A stretch of 64,000 nucleotides of DNA from BPGL01 sp035463115 (GTDB lineage Bacteria > Actinomycetota > UBA4738 > HRBIN12). The stretch covers positions 1 to 64,000 of the forward strand of contig DATHTO010000090.1 of the NCBI GenBank assembly GCA_035463115.1, in the 5' to 3' direction. The position numbers and the translations under genes are program-made. Positions within the stretch are counted from its first letter, which is position 1. Every line of letters starts with the position of its first letter. The notes below the pieces were generated by a model. The model was not told the DNA's origin. It made no database searches and worked only from the letters and a program-made list of their open reading frames with translations. Positions 33,529-42,967 of this stretch are shown piece after piece.

Positions 33529-36500
33529 TCACGCGTTCTCGGCGAGCCAGGCACGCCCTGCCGGGCAGAACGCCTTGAAGTCGCAGTGGACGCACTGCAT
33601 GCCGGGGATCGGGTCGAACATGCCGGCGCCGATCGCGTCGAGCGATGCGCCGATGCGCGCGCGGACCTCCGAGGGCTCGTCCATCGGACGGCTGACCTCC
33701 TCGCCGCTCGCGAGATAGACGTAGGTGAGCGTGAGGTCGACGTCGCGGCGACCCCAGATCTCGACGCAGGCGAGCCCGTACACGTCGAGCTGCAGCCGTG
33801 CGATCGGATCGTCGTCGTCGGGCCTGCGGCCGGTCTTCCAGTCGACGACCTCCCACGGGCCGTCGGGCTCGCCGTAGATCGCGTCGATGCGGCCGCCGAC
33901 CGTGAAGTCGCCGAAGCGCAGGAGGAACGCCCGCTCCGCGAACAGCGGTGTGCGCTCCGCGAACCGGCCGTCGAGGAACGCGTGGCGCAGTCGTTCGACG
34001 CGGCCCGGATCGCCCGCGAGCTCTTCCTGGGTGATGTCGGGCGTGTCGGCGAGTTCGAGGAGCTGCCCTTGGCCGCTCGCGCGGCGCTCGATCCACCGGT
34101 GGATGTCGGTGCCGATGCGCGCCGCCGGGCCGCTGAACCGCGGGAGCGGTCGCACGTTCGACCAGTAGAAGCGCTTCGGGCAGCGCGCGTAATCGATCAC
34201 GCCGCTCGCCGAGATCGACCGGGGGATGCGTTCGCCGCCGAGCGTCGTGTCGGCGACCTCGCGTTCTCGGAGATGCGCCGCCAGGGCGCGGCGCTCGCCG
34301 ACGACCACGTCGAAGGCGCCGCGGTCGTCGGGCGTCAACGCCTCGAGCAGCGTCGCCTGCACGCCGCCCTGCGTCACCGCGTCGACCGCCGCCCGACGCC
34401 ATCCGTCGGGGAACAGGTCGTCGGTCTCGTCGCGCCGAGCGGGACCCGGCCAATCGCGCACGAGCTCGAGCCGGTAGCCCAGCATCGGGTTCTCCTCGTC
34501 GACGCTGTCGGCGACGGTGACGTCGGCCTCGCCGGAGCCGACCGCCCACGCCGAGAGCTCGCCGAAGAACGAGCTGGCGCCCTTCGCGCGGACGTTCTCG
34601 CCGTACCACTCCGACGCGCTGACGTGCAGCGTCTTGCGTGCGCGCGTGAGGGCGACGTACGCGGTCCGGCGTTCCTCGATGATCTCCTGCTGCTTCAGGT
34701 CCTCCTTGAAGTGCGACAGCGTTCCGTCGAACGTCGGCAGGATCGCCGCGTCGCCCCGCAGCTCGAAGTCGAGGGAATAGCCGCGCTCGGCGGGGTTCTG
34801 TTGGATCCGCGTCGACGGCAGCAGTCCGGTCGCCATGCCCGGCACGAACACGTGGTCGAACTCGAGGCCCTTCGCCTGGTGGATCGTCATCACCTTCACG
34901 GCGTCGTCGTCGGAGGGCTGGACGGTCTCCCAGTCCTCCTTCTCGAGCTCGATCACGCCTTCGACGTAGTCGAGGAACGCGCGGAGGGTGAGATCGCCTT
35001 CGAGCGGCTGGAAGGCGTGCACCTGATCGAGGAACGCGGCGAGGTTCCGGGCGCGCTGCGTCGCGAGGGAACGGTCGAGATCGGCCTCGAGCTCGTCGAC
35101 GACGCCGACCCGGCGGATCACCTCGCCGAGGAAGTCACCGACGGGCTGACGCGCCGCGAGGCGGAGCTCGCCGAGCTCGGCGCCGAAGGCCGCGAGCCGC
35201 TGACGAGCGTCGTCCGAGAGCCCCTCGATCTCGTCGAGGTGCTCGAGGGCCTCGGCGAGGAGGAACGGCGTTTCCTCGTCGTCCTCGCCGGTCTCGCGCC
35301 AGGCGTAGTTCTTCGCCTTCGCCCAGCCCGCGACCAGCGCGATGTCCTTGAAGCCGACGCGGTACCGCGGACCCGTCAGGATCCGCGCGAGGGCGACGCT
35401 CGCCATCGGATCGTTCGTCGCGCGCGCGTACGCCAGCACCTCGACGACCTCGGGCAGACGGAGGAGGCCGGCGAGCCCGACGATCTCGGCAGGGATGCCA
35501 CGCCCGTCGAAAGCCTGCTGCAGCGCGAAGAACAACCGTGACGTGCGGCACAGCACGGCGACGTCGGACCACCGCGCGCCGGCGTCGTGCAGGGCGCAGA
35601 TCTCGTCGGCGATCCACCGCGCCTCGGTGACCTCGTCGCGGTGCGTCGCGAGCGTCACCCCACCCTCGCCGTTCGCCGGCCACGGCACGAGCCGCTTGTC
35701 GGCAGGGCGGAGCCGTTGCGGGATCTCGCCGATGATCGTGTCGGCGGCGTGGAGGATCCGCGCCCCGCTCCGGAAGTTCGTGAACAGCGGGAGCTGCCGC
35801 GCCGGCTCGCCGTCGGCCGTGCGGAACCGCTCCGGGAACTCGAGCAGGTTGGACAGCGACGCGCCGCGCCAGGCGTAGATGTTCTGGTCCGGGTCGCCGA
35901 CCGCGGTGAGCGGATGGCCGCCGCCGAACAGCGCACCGATCAGCTGCGCCTGCGCGACGTTCGTGTCCTGGTACTCGTCGAGCAGGACCGCGTGGAACCG
36001 CTCGCGGTAGTCGCGGCCGACGTCGGGGTGGTCGGTCGCGATGCGCATCGCGATCTCGATCTGATCGCCGAAGTCGATCACGCCCAGATCGCGCTTCAGC
36101 CGTCGGTAGACGTCGACGGCGCGCGCGAGCTCGATCCGTTGCTGCGCCGCGGTGTACGCGCGGTCGGTCCGCAGCCCCCTCAACGCCTCGAGCCGCTCGA
36201 GGTTGTGCGCGACGATCGCGTCGGGCTCGACGAGGTGGTTCTGCGCCTGCTCCGCGAGCTTCAGGATCGAGTCGACGACCGTCGGCTGCCATTCGGTCTT
36301 GACGGCGTCGAAGTCCATCTCGTCGAGCACGCGACCGGCGAGCTCGACCCGTTGCGCCTGCGTGAGCACGCGCTGACCCGGCTCGACGCCCGCGAGCATG
36401 CCGTAGCGATCGATCACCTGCTGCGCCAGCCCGTGGTAGTTCAGGATCTCGGGCTCCTCGCCGTCGGGGAGGTCGACACCGGCGAGCGCGCGTCGGATCC

Positions 36501-36786
36501 GCAGGCGCAGGTTCTCGGTCGCCTTCACGGTGAACGTCAGGCACAGCAGGTTCCCGGGCAGGACGCCAGGCTGGTCTGCCTCGACGCGGCCGAGCGCGAC
36601 GAGCGCGAGGTACACGACCCGCGCCGCGATCACGCTCGTCTTCCCGCTGCCGGCACCGGCGATCAGGACGGCCGGCTCGAGCGGGGCGGCGATCGCGTCC
36701 CACTGCTCCTCGGTCGGCGCGGCGCCGCCCATGGCGGTGCGGACCTCGGCGGGAACGTCGGCGCGCGGTCGCGTTCCGTCGTTCAC
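33529..36786 (-). CDS. adnB: AdnB-like ATP-dependent helicase-nuclease subunit
   Basis: A 1085-residue UvrD-family motor with a C-terminal nuclease, for double-strand break end resection. Canonical motifs are the Q-motif-like APTEEQWDAI, Walker A AGAGSGKTS, Walker B LLDEYQDT, motif III GDPDQNIYAWRGA, motif V TIHQAKGLEFDHVFV and motif VI YVALTRARKTLHVS. The PD-(D/E)xK nuclease has GRIDAIYG and VVDWKTGR, and Cys residues in YARCPKRF and CVHCDFKAFC suit an AddB-type [4Fe-4S] staple. GTG 36786 overlaps the TGA of the upstream gene (GTGA), so the two subunits are co-translated. Confidence 0.9.
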   Translation of the reverse strand: MNDGTRPRADVPAEVRTAMGGAAPTEEQWDAIAAPLEPAVLIAGAGSGKTSVIAARVVYLALVALGRVEADQPGVLPGNLLCLTFTVKATENLRLRIRRALAGVDLPDGEEPEILNYHGLAQQVIDRYGMLAGVEPGQRVLTQAQRVELAGRVLDEMDFDAVKTEWQPTVVDSILKLAEQAQNHLVEPDAIVAHNLERLEALRGLRTDRAYTAAQQRIELARAVDVYRRLKRDLGVIDFGDQIEIAMRIATDHPDVGRDYRERFHAVLLDEYQDTNVAQAQLIGALFGGGHPLTAVGDPDQNIYAWRGASLSNLLEFPERFRTADGEPARQLPLFTNFRSGARILHAADTIIGEIPQRLRPADKRLVPWPANGEGGVTLATHRDEVTEARWIADEICALHDAGARWSDVAVLCRTSRLFFALQQAFDGRGIPAEIVGLAGLLRLPEVVEVLAYARATNDPMASVALARILTGPRYRVGFKDIALVAGWAKAKNYAWRETGEDDEETPFLLAEALEHLDEIEGLSDDARQRLAAFGAELGELRLAARQPVGDFLGEVIRRVGVVDELEADLDRSLATQRARNLAAFLDQVHAFQPLEGDLTLRAFLDYVEGVIELEKEDWETVQPSDDDAVKVMTIHQAKGLEFDHVFVPGMATGLLPSTRIQQNPAERGYSLDFELRGDAAILPTFDGTLSHFKEDLKQQEIIEERRTAYVALTRARKTLHVSASEWYGENVRAKGASSFFGELSAWAVGSGEADVTVADSVDEENPMLGYRLELVRDWPGPARRDETDDLFPDGWRRAAVDAVTQGGVQATLLEALTPDDRGAFDVVVGERRALAAHLREREVADTTLGGERIPRSISASGVIDYARCPKRFYWSNVRPLPRFSGPAARIGTDIHRWIERRASGQGQLLELADTPDITQEELAGDPGRVERLRHAFLDGRFAERTPLFAERAFLLRFGDFTVGGRIDAIYGEPDGPWEVVDWKTGRRPDDDDPIARLQLDVYGLACVEIWGRRDVDLTLTYVYLASGEEVSRPMDEPSEVRARIGASLDAIGAGMFDPIPGMQCVHCDFKAFCPAGRAWLAENA

Positions 36787-39770
36787 GCCGGCGCCTCCAG
36801 TGTGTCTGGCTGTGTGTCTGGCTGCCGGTCGGGCGCGCCTCGGCGCACGACCTCGATCGGGAACACCGGCTGGCCTTCGGGGTACAGCGGGCACAGCGTC
36901 TGGAAGTCGCAGAATCGGCAGTTCGCGTACGGGTTCGGGCGGAACGACTCGCTCGCGTTCAGCTGCTTCTTGCGCTCGATCAGGGTGGACAGACGCTCGC
37001 GCATCTCGGCCTCCCACCCTTCCTCGTCGCGGTCGTGGATCGGCAGCTTGCGGAAGTCGATGCGCGTGTTCTTCCAGTTCCCACGGAGGAACGCGAGCTC
37101 GACCTGGTCGACGGGCTGGTGCTGGGCGAGCGCTTCGGATTCCTTCACGGCGAGGTAGTAGATGCCGAGCTGCAGGCTCTCGTGCGGATCGCCGGCACGG
37201 TCGCTCTTGCCGGTCTTGAAGTCGGTGATCACGCTGCCGCCGCGCACCGAGGGGCCGATCCGGTCGATGTAGCCGAGGACGGTGACGCCTTCGTACTCGA
37301 ACTCGAAGTACTCCTCGATGCCGGTCGCGGGTCGCTCCGCGTACGTCTCGAACCAGTTGCGGAGCATGTGCTCGCGGGCGAGCTTCTGGAAGGCCTTCGA
37401 CACGGCGAGCGACGGGAACTCCTGCGGGCGCCAGCGGGCCTCGAGCGCCTCGACCATCGCGCGGGGCTCCTTGGGGATCAGCCCGCGTTCGACCTCCTCG
37501 ATCACCCGGTGGACCGTCTTGCCGACCCAGGCGTGGTAGCCACCCGGCCTGCCGAGGCCGAGCTCGTCGCCGAGCAGGTGCATCAGCTCACATGCCTCGA
37601 CGTTCGACAACCGGGAGTACGACACCCGCGTGGTCTCGTGCAGGGGACGTCCCGTGTCGGTCCAGTCACGCTGGAACCACCACCGGCTCGGATCCACTCC
37701 GAGCGCGACGAGCCCGTCGAGCGCCGCGAGCCTGCGCCATGCCGGGAGGCTCGGATCCGCGAGCTGCCGACGCCAGGTCGCGGCGGCCTCGCGTGTCGAC
37801 ACCGGCTCGTCGAACGGCCCGCCGGGTGCGTCGTCCCACTTCACGTCGAGCTCATCGACGAACCGCGACCGAGACGAGAGCTCGTCGCCGCCGTGGGCAT
37901 CGGGATGCGCGTCGTAGCACGCGAGCACGACGCGGCGGCGGGCCCGGCCCAGCACCATGTGGAACAGACGACGCTCGTCCTCGAGTCGCTCGCGGGTGCG
38001 GGTGTTCCGAGAGATCGCGCCGTCGAGGACCGCGAGGTCGAACATCGGCTCGGGTCGCGTGAGGGACGGGAAGTTCCCCTCGACGGCGTCCGCGACGAGC
38101 ACCGTGTCGAACTCCTGTCCGGCGGTTCCGTGGGCGGTGAGCACGCGGACGGCGTCGACGTCGCCGGTGTCCCACGCTGAGTAGCCGGGGCCGTGCTCGC
38201 CCGCGTCGAGGCCCTCGAGGAAGGCGATCACGCTGCGGTCGCCCTGCTCGCTCGCCTCGCTGACGACGTTCGCGAACGTCACGACCGTGTCGAGATCGCG
38301 GCGCGCGTCGGCGTCGGTCGTCGCGCGCTCGACCAGCCGGGCCGACGTCGGAAGCTCCTCCCACAGCACCTTGAACGCGTCCTGCACGGACATGCCCGCG
38401 TACAGCGAGGCCTTCGCGAGCACGGCGCGAGACGTCTCGACCTTCGCGGCCTCGTCGGGCGGGAGCCCCTCGTCGACGTCGAGCGCCTGCCCGATCGAGC
38501 CCTTCGTCGTCTTGGCGCCGCGCAGGAGCCCTCGCGCCGCGGCCGGCGAGAGCCCGACGACGTCGGAGGTGAGCAGTTGCTCGACGAGCTCCTCGCGCCG
38601 GGGCTCGTCGGCGACCAGCCATCGGAGCGCCAGCACGTAGGGGAACGTCGCCGGCTCGGAACCGAGCGACAGCCCCCGTTCGGGCACCACCCGCGGGACG
38701 CGGGCGTCGTCGAGCGCCCGCAGCAGCGAGCCGACGTGGTGACCCTGCCTCCGCACGACGACCGCGAGCTCGGACCACGGAACGCCGTCGTCGACGTGGA
38801 GCCGCCGCAGCTCGCGCGCGAGGGCGGCGTGTTCCTCGCTCGTGTGCGCGGCGACCCACGCGTCGACCACCGGCGGCTCGGGGGCGCGGTGGCACGTCGT
38901 GAGCCGGAGCGTCTCCGAGCCCGCGAACGTCTGCGCGAACCGATCGAGCGGCCCGCGAGACGTGCCTTGGAAGGAGAACACGTGGGCGTCAGGGTTCGCC
39001 GCCACGACGAGCGAGCCCGGCGGCTCGAGACCCGCGACGATCGCCTCGGCGGCGAGGGTGGTGTCTTGGTAGTCGTCGATCAAGAGGTGGTCGACGAGCG
39101 ATGGACCGTCACCGGCGACCGCCGCGGCGCGCTGCAGGAGCATCGCGAAATCGACGACGCCGATGCCGTCCATCACCGACCCGTACTCGGCGAGGAACCT
39201 CGCGAGCTCGTCCCAACCGGTGAGACCGCGGCTCGAGGCGGCCGCCGCGATGTCCTCGGGCGTCCGCAGGGCCTCTTGGGCTCGCAGCAGGAACTGGCGG
39301 ACCTCGTCGGCGAATCCCCGCATGCCCAGGAGATGCCCGTACGCGGGCCACTGCGCGCGATCTTGACCCTCGAGGAGCTCTCGAACCTTCGCGAACTGCT
39401 CGGCGGCGGACAGGACCTGCGGCGGCTGGTCGTACCCGAGGAGCGCGAACCGCTCCTTGAGGATCCGGTTCGCGAGGCCGTGGATCGTCACCACCTGGAG
39501 GCCGGGGAGCGAGGAGGCGAGCCGACCCAGCCGCCAGGCGCGCGCGCGGGCGCGCGCGCGCCCGGAACCCACCACGAGGACGACCCGTTCCGGGTCGTCC
39601 ACGGTCTCGACCAGCATGGCGAAGCGCTCGAGCAACGCGGTGGTCTTGCCGGTTCCGGCGTCGCCCGTGACGAGCAGCGGCCCGGCGCCGTGGTCGAGCA
39701 CCCGCGCCTGCTCGGCGTCGGGGATGAGGGGGGCCGTCACGGGGTCGATGGTAGTCGTGGGTGACGACAC
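36783..39770 (-). CDS. adnA: AdnA-like helicase-nuclease subunit
   Basis: The partner of the downstream AdnB-like protein, 995 residues. Walker A is intact (GDAGTGKTT), but the motor is degenerate. Walker B reads IDDYQDT (Asp for the catalytic Glu), and the motif V and VI equivalents (LTAHGTAGQEFDTVLVADA, FHMVLGRARRRVVLA) deviate. This matches mycobacterial AdnA, whose motor is secondary. The nuclease domain has GYIDRIGP and ITDFKTGK. Cysteines in NVEACELM and NCRFCDFQTLC give the C-xn-C-x2-C-x5-C iron-sulfur pattern. The start is GTG 39770, with GTG near 39740 as an alternative. Confidence 0.87.
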   Translation of the reverse strand: MSSPTTTIDPVTAPLIPDAEQARVLDHGAGPLLVTGDAGTGKTTALLERFAMLVETVDDPERVVLVVGSGRARARARAWRLGRLASSLPGLQVVTIHGLANRILKERFALLGYDQPPQVLSAAEQFAKVRELLEGQDRAQWPAYGHLLGMRGFADEVRQFLLRAQEALRTPEDIAAAASSRGLTGWDELARFLAEYGSVMDGIGVVDFAMLLQRAAAVAGDGPSLVDHLLIDDYQDTTLAAEAIVAGLEPPGSLVVAANPDAHVFSFQGTSRGPLDRFAQTFAGSETLRLTTCHRAPEPPVVDAWVAAHTSEEHAALARELRRLHVDDGVPWSELAVVVRRQGHHVGSLLRALDDARVPRVVPERGLSLGSEPATFPYVLALRWLVADEPRREELVEQLLTSDVVGLSPAAARGLLRGAKTTKGSIGQALDVDEGLPPDEAAKVETSRAVLAKASLYAGMSVQDAFKVLWEELPTSARLVERATTDADARRDLDTVVTFANVVSEASEQGDRSVIAFLEGLDAGEHGPGYSAWDTGDVDAVRVLTAHGTAGQEFDTVLVADAVEGNFPSLTRPEPMFDLAVLDGAISRNTRTRERLEDERRLFHMVLGRARRRVVLACYDAHPDAHGGDELSSRSRFVDELDVKWDDAPGGPFDEPVSTREAAATWRRQLADPSLPAWRRLAALDGLVALGVDPSRWWFQRDWTDTGRPLHETTRVSYSRLSNVEACELMHLLGDELGLGRPGGYHAWVGKTVHRVIEEVERGLIPKEPRAMVEALEARWRPQEFPSLAVSKAFQKLAREHMLRNWFETYAERPATGIEEYFEFEYEGVTVLGYIDRIGPSVRGGSVITDFKTGKSDRAGDPHESLQLGIYYLAVKESEALAQHQPVDQVELAFLRGNWKNTRIDFRKLPIHDRDEEGWEAEMRERLSTLIERKKQLNASESFRPNPYANCRFCDFQTLCPLYPEGQPVFPIEVVRRGAPDRQPDTQPDTLEAPA

Positions 39771-39824
39771 CGCAGCTCAGCGCACGCCGACGCGGACGGT
39801 CGCTCCGTGGCGGAGCGTCCGGTT

Positions 39825-41018
39825 CTAGAGATCGGGCCGCGGCGGAAGCGGAACGGCGTTGTCCCCGGCGGTCGGTGACGTGGTGGGGGTCGTCGCCGCC
39901 GGGGCGGTCTCGTCCTCGTCGTCGCTCACGCCCTCGAACCGACGTCCGTACCACCGCTCGATGTCCCGTCCCGAGATGGCGCCGACGAGGCGACCGTCGT
40001 CGAGGACGAGGCCGTGCCGCCCACCGACCCATTCCAGCGCGTCGTCGAGCTTCTCGTCCGGTGCGACGGTCGGCGTCTCGGCGAGCGTCGACATCCCGTC
40101 GCGCACGGGGCGCATCGGATCTCGAGCGCCGACCTTCCGGGCCGAGTCCATCGACACGGTGCCGATCACCCGGTCCCCCTCGACGACGGGGAACGCCTTG
40201 CCGTCGGCGCCGCGGAGGTGCCGGTCGAGGGCGTCGACCAGCGGGGTGGTGGCCGGGATGGTGGGGGGCGGGGGACGCATCACGTCGCGCACGGTTCCCT
40301 GCGAGAGCCGGTCGCGCAGGGCGATGCGCTCGTCCATCGAGCGGCCCGTCGTGATCATCAGGAACGCGAGGTACCCGAGGATGAACCACCAGTCGTTCTG
40401 GTTCGTGAACGCGATGATCGCGAGGCCCGCTGCGACCGCGCCGAGACCCAGGCCGACGTAGCCGACGACGCGCAGTCCGGTGCGGCGCGAGCCGCTCACG
40501 CCCCAGGCCGTCGCGAGGAGCATGCGTCCGCCGTCGAGCGGGAACCCGGGGATCGCGTTCAGGCCGGCGAAGAACAGGTTCAGCCGCGCCAGGTCACGCA
40601 CGATCGCGCCCATCAATCCGTCGAGCTGCTGGCCGACGACGAAGAACACGCCGGCGAGCACCAGCGTGCTCGCCGGCCCGACGAACGCGACCAGGAACTC
40701 CGCCCCGGGTCCCTTCGAGCTCGCCTTCGCCTCGGTGGCGCCTCCCCAGAACACGAGGGTGATCGCCGCCACCGGGATGTCCTGCAGGCGCGCCGCGACG
40801 GCGTGGGCGGCCTCGTGGATCACCACGCCGCCGAAGAACAGGAGCGCGCCGAACACCGCGAGGGCGAACGCCTCGGCGTCGCTCGGCGCGACCGACGAGT
40901 TCTGGAGCCGGAGGAACTGCAGGTAGACGTAGAGACCCGCGATGACGAGCCACGAGGTCCCCACGTAGAACGGGATCCCCGCGACCGTGGCGACGCGGTA
41001 GCGCTTCCCTCCACCCAT
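39825..41018 (-). CDS. Site-2 protease family M50 metalloprotease with two CBS domains
   Basis: 397 residues. About six transmembrane segments carry the zinc-protease motif HEAAH (GGVVIHEAAHAVAARL) and the second ligand motif AIPGFPLDGGRMLLA. Two CBS domains follow (RDVMRPPPPTIPATTPLVDALD and RPVRDGMSTLAETPTVAPDEKLDDAL), which bind adenine nucleotides and probably gate activity. The tail is Thr/Pro-rich. It is the SpoIVFB/Rip3-type family, cutting membrane-spanning regulators such as anti-sigma factors. An ECF sigma operon starts 60 bp away on the other strand, a suggestive but unproven link. Confidence 0.93.
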   Translation of the reverse strand: MGGGKRYRVATVAGIPFYVGTSWLVIAGLYVYLQFLRLQNSSVAPSDAEAFALAVFGALLFFGGVVIHEAAHAVAARLQDIPVAAITLVFWGGATEAKASSKGPGAEFLVAFVGPASTLVLAGVFFVVGQQLDGLMGAIVRDLARLNLFFAGLNAIPGFPLDGGRMLLATAWGVSGSRRTGLRVVGYVGLGLGAVAAGLAIIAFTNQNDWWFILGYLAFLMITTGRSMDERIALRDRLSQGTVRDVMRPPPPTIPATTPLVDALDRHLRGADGKAFPVVEGDRVIGTVSMDSARKVGARDPMRPVRDGMSTLAETPTVAPDEKLDDALEWVGGRHGLVLDDGRLVGAISGRDIERWYGRRFEGVSDDEDETAPAATTPTTSPTAGDNAVPLPPRPDL

Positions 41019-41078
41019 CTTCCGAGCCTACCCCGAGGCCCGGGAACAGCCGCCGTCCCGAGGGGCTTGCCGCTCCGG

Positions 41079-41630
41079 ATGAACGGAACCGATGCTTCGG
41101 GCGTTCATGACGAGATGGATGGAGCAGCGGCCGTGACCGCCGCGGATCCGCCGAGGTCGTTCGAGTCCTTCTTCGACGACGAACGGAAGCGACTCCTGCG
41201 GGCGTTGTTCCTGCTGACCGGCAACGCCGAAGAGGCGGAAGAGATCCTGCAGGACGCCTTCCTCGCCCTCTGGGAGCGATGGGACCGCGTGGCGGCGATG
41301 GACGACCCGACCGGCTACCTGTACCGAACGGCGATGAACCGACATCGGAGCCTCGCACGGCGCACGGCGCGCGCCGCTCGCCGCACGATCGGCCAAGCGC
41401 ACGGCGGCGACCTGTTCGCCGAGGCCGACGAGCGAGACGCGGTGGCGAGGGCGCTCGCGAGGCTGACGCCCCGCAGGCGCCAGGCCGTGGTCCTCATGGA
41501 GCTGCTCGGGTACAGCTCCGTCGAGGCCTCTCGGGTGATGCGGGTCAGCGATGCGACGGTTCGCCGCCTCGCGCAGGACGCGCGGGCCGCGCTGCGTGCG
41601 GTGCTCGAGGGAGACGACGACGATGGATGA
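41079..41630 (+). CDS. ECF-type RNA polymerase sigma factor
   Basis: About 183 residues from ATG 41079 (ATG 41115 is possible). Region 2 is RLLRALFLLTGNAEEAEEILQDAFLALWERWDRVAAMDDPTGYLYRTAMNRHRSLARR. Region 4 is ALARLTPRRRQAVVLMELLGYSSVEASRVMRVSDATVRRLAQDARAALR. Between them is a short linker, as in SigE/SASP-type factors. The stop overlaps the ATG of the next gene by 8 bases. The operon continues into a membrane protein and a photolyase. Confidence 0.88.
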   Translation: MNGTDASGVHDEMDGAAAVTAADPPRSFESFFDDERKRLLRALFLLTGNAEEAEEILQDAFLALWERWDRVAAMDDPTGYLYRTAMNRHRSLARRTARAARRTIGQAHGGDLFAEADERDAVARALARLTPRRRQAVVLMELLGYSSVEASRVMRVSDATVRRLAQDARAALRAVLEGDDDDG

Positions 41631-42966
41631 GGATCTCCGGAACCACCTCGATCGGCTCGCGGATCGAACCGTCAGGGACCGCGACGACGATCCCATCGCT
41701 CGCCTCGACGGTGCTCGCCGACGGCGCGCCGCGAACCGCAGGATCGGCGCGCTGGTGCTGGCCCTCGCCGTCGCGATCGCCGGAACGGCCACCGCGATGA
41801 CAGCCTTCGACGACGACGGCCACACCCTCGCCAACGATCCGTCACCGACCGGCGCCCCGGCATGGACGCCGCTCGACGTCCTGACGGTCTGGCCCGAGAA
41901 CCCCGTGACGGCGCACGTGACCGATCCCCGGACGATCCAACGGTGGGTCGATCGAGGCGACGCCGAGCTGCAGTGGCGCACCGATCCCGAAGAGGTCGTC
42001 CGGAGGTTCGCCGCGGTCGTGCTCGGCTGGAGCGACGTCACGGCGATCGCACGCGACGTCGAGGCGGTACCCACGGAAGGCGTCGCCGTGTTCGACATCA
42101 CGCCGTGTCCACCCGCGAGCGTGTGCGATCTCGAAGGGCCAGCGCCGACGGTCTACCTCGTGCAACCTGCGAGCTCGGGAGTGGGCGGCATCTGGAGCGT
42201 GCAGCGCGTCAGAACCGACGGTCTCTGGATCCGGTTCCAGAGGTGGAACGATCCGTCGCTCTCGGCGGGCCGGCAGCTCGCGTTCGAGGCCGAGCTGCCC
42301 GTCGGGACCGATGCGCACATCGGCGTCGTCGCGTCGAACGGCTGTCGGATCGTCCAGGCCTTCGATCCCGGTCGCTCATCCGGTACGTCGTTCCTCGAGG
42401 TGCCGACCACCTCCGTCGAGGATGGGTGCAGCGACGCGGCCGTGGGCTACGCGTTCACGTATGCGCAGGCGTCGACGACCGTCCCCGTGGGTGACCCGTT
42501 GCTCGAGTCGGCCGCGATCGATCCGCCCTACCTGACGATCGCTCCTGTCGTGATCGATCTGGCTCCGCCGGAGCCGATCCCGAGGCCGACGCCGGCATGC
42601 GCAGCAGCCTCGCTCGGTCGCGTCGAGGTCCACATGCACGAGCTCGAGCTCATCACGTGTTCCAGATGGCCCGCCGAGACGCCGATCGAGCTGCGCTATC
42701 GGAGCTACGACCCCGAGATCCCGTACGGGCTCGCGTTGTACCCCGAGGCGTCGTGCGACGGATCGGGGTGTGACAGAGGCGCATCGCTATGGCAGGTCGG
42801 ACCGTCCGTCCGTGTCGAGGCGGTGTACCGCGTGCCGGCTCTCGAGCCGGGCGGGTACCTCTTGGTCGACCCGGTCCATCCCGTGACGACGTTCGCCGAG
42901 ATCGACGTCCGATACGACGCGCAAGCGCACAGGTTCACGGGCCGCGCAACCGCAGCGTCCGCTTAG
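41623..42966 (+). CDS. Single-pass membrane protein, candidate anti-sigma factor
   Basis: 447 residues. A short charged N-terminus (about 40 residues, DEDLRNHLDRLADRTVRDRDDDP) is followed by one transmembrane helix near residues 42-62 and a large extracytoplasmic part with several Cys. No HxxxCxxC zinc anti-sigma motif is present. Its start overlaps the sigma gene, the usual position of an anti-sigma factor, so that role is inferred from context alone. I do not recognise the extracytoplasmic domain. Confidence 0.7.
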   Translation: MDEDLRNHLDRLADRTVRDRDDDPIARLDGARRRRAANRRIGALVLALAVAIAGTATAMTAFDDDGHTLANDPSPTGAPAWTPLDVLTVWPENPVTAHVTDPRTIQRWVDRGDAELQWRTDPEEVVRRFAAVVLGWSDVTAIARDVEAVPTEGVAVFDITPCPPASVCDLEGPAPTVYLVQPASSGVGGIWSVQRVRTDGLWIRFQRWNDPSLSAGRQLAFEAELPVGTDAHIGVVASNGCRIVQAFDPGRSSGTSFLEVPTTSVEDGCSDAAVGYAFTYAQASTTVPVGDPLLESAAIDPPYLTIAPVVIDLAPPEPIPRPTPACAAASLGRVEVHMHELELITCSRWPAETPIELRYRSYDPEIPYGLALYPEASCDGSGCDRGASLWQVGPSVRVEAVYRVPALEPGGYLLVDPVHPVTTFAEIDVRYDAQAHRFTGRATAASA

Positions 42967-42967
42967 C

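Noticed and set aside
39540..39562. Run of gcgcgcgcgggcgcgcgcgcgc in adnA
   Set aside because: Codes for an Arg/Ala stretch in a continuous frame; low-complexity GC sequence, no sign of a regulatory role.
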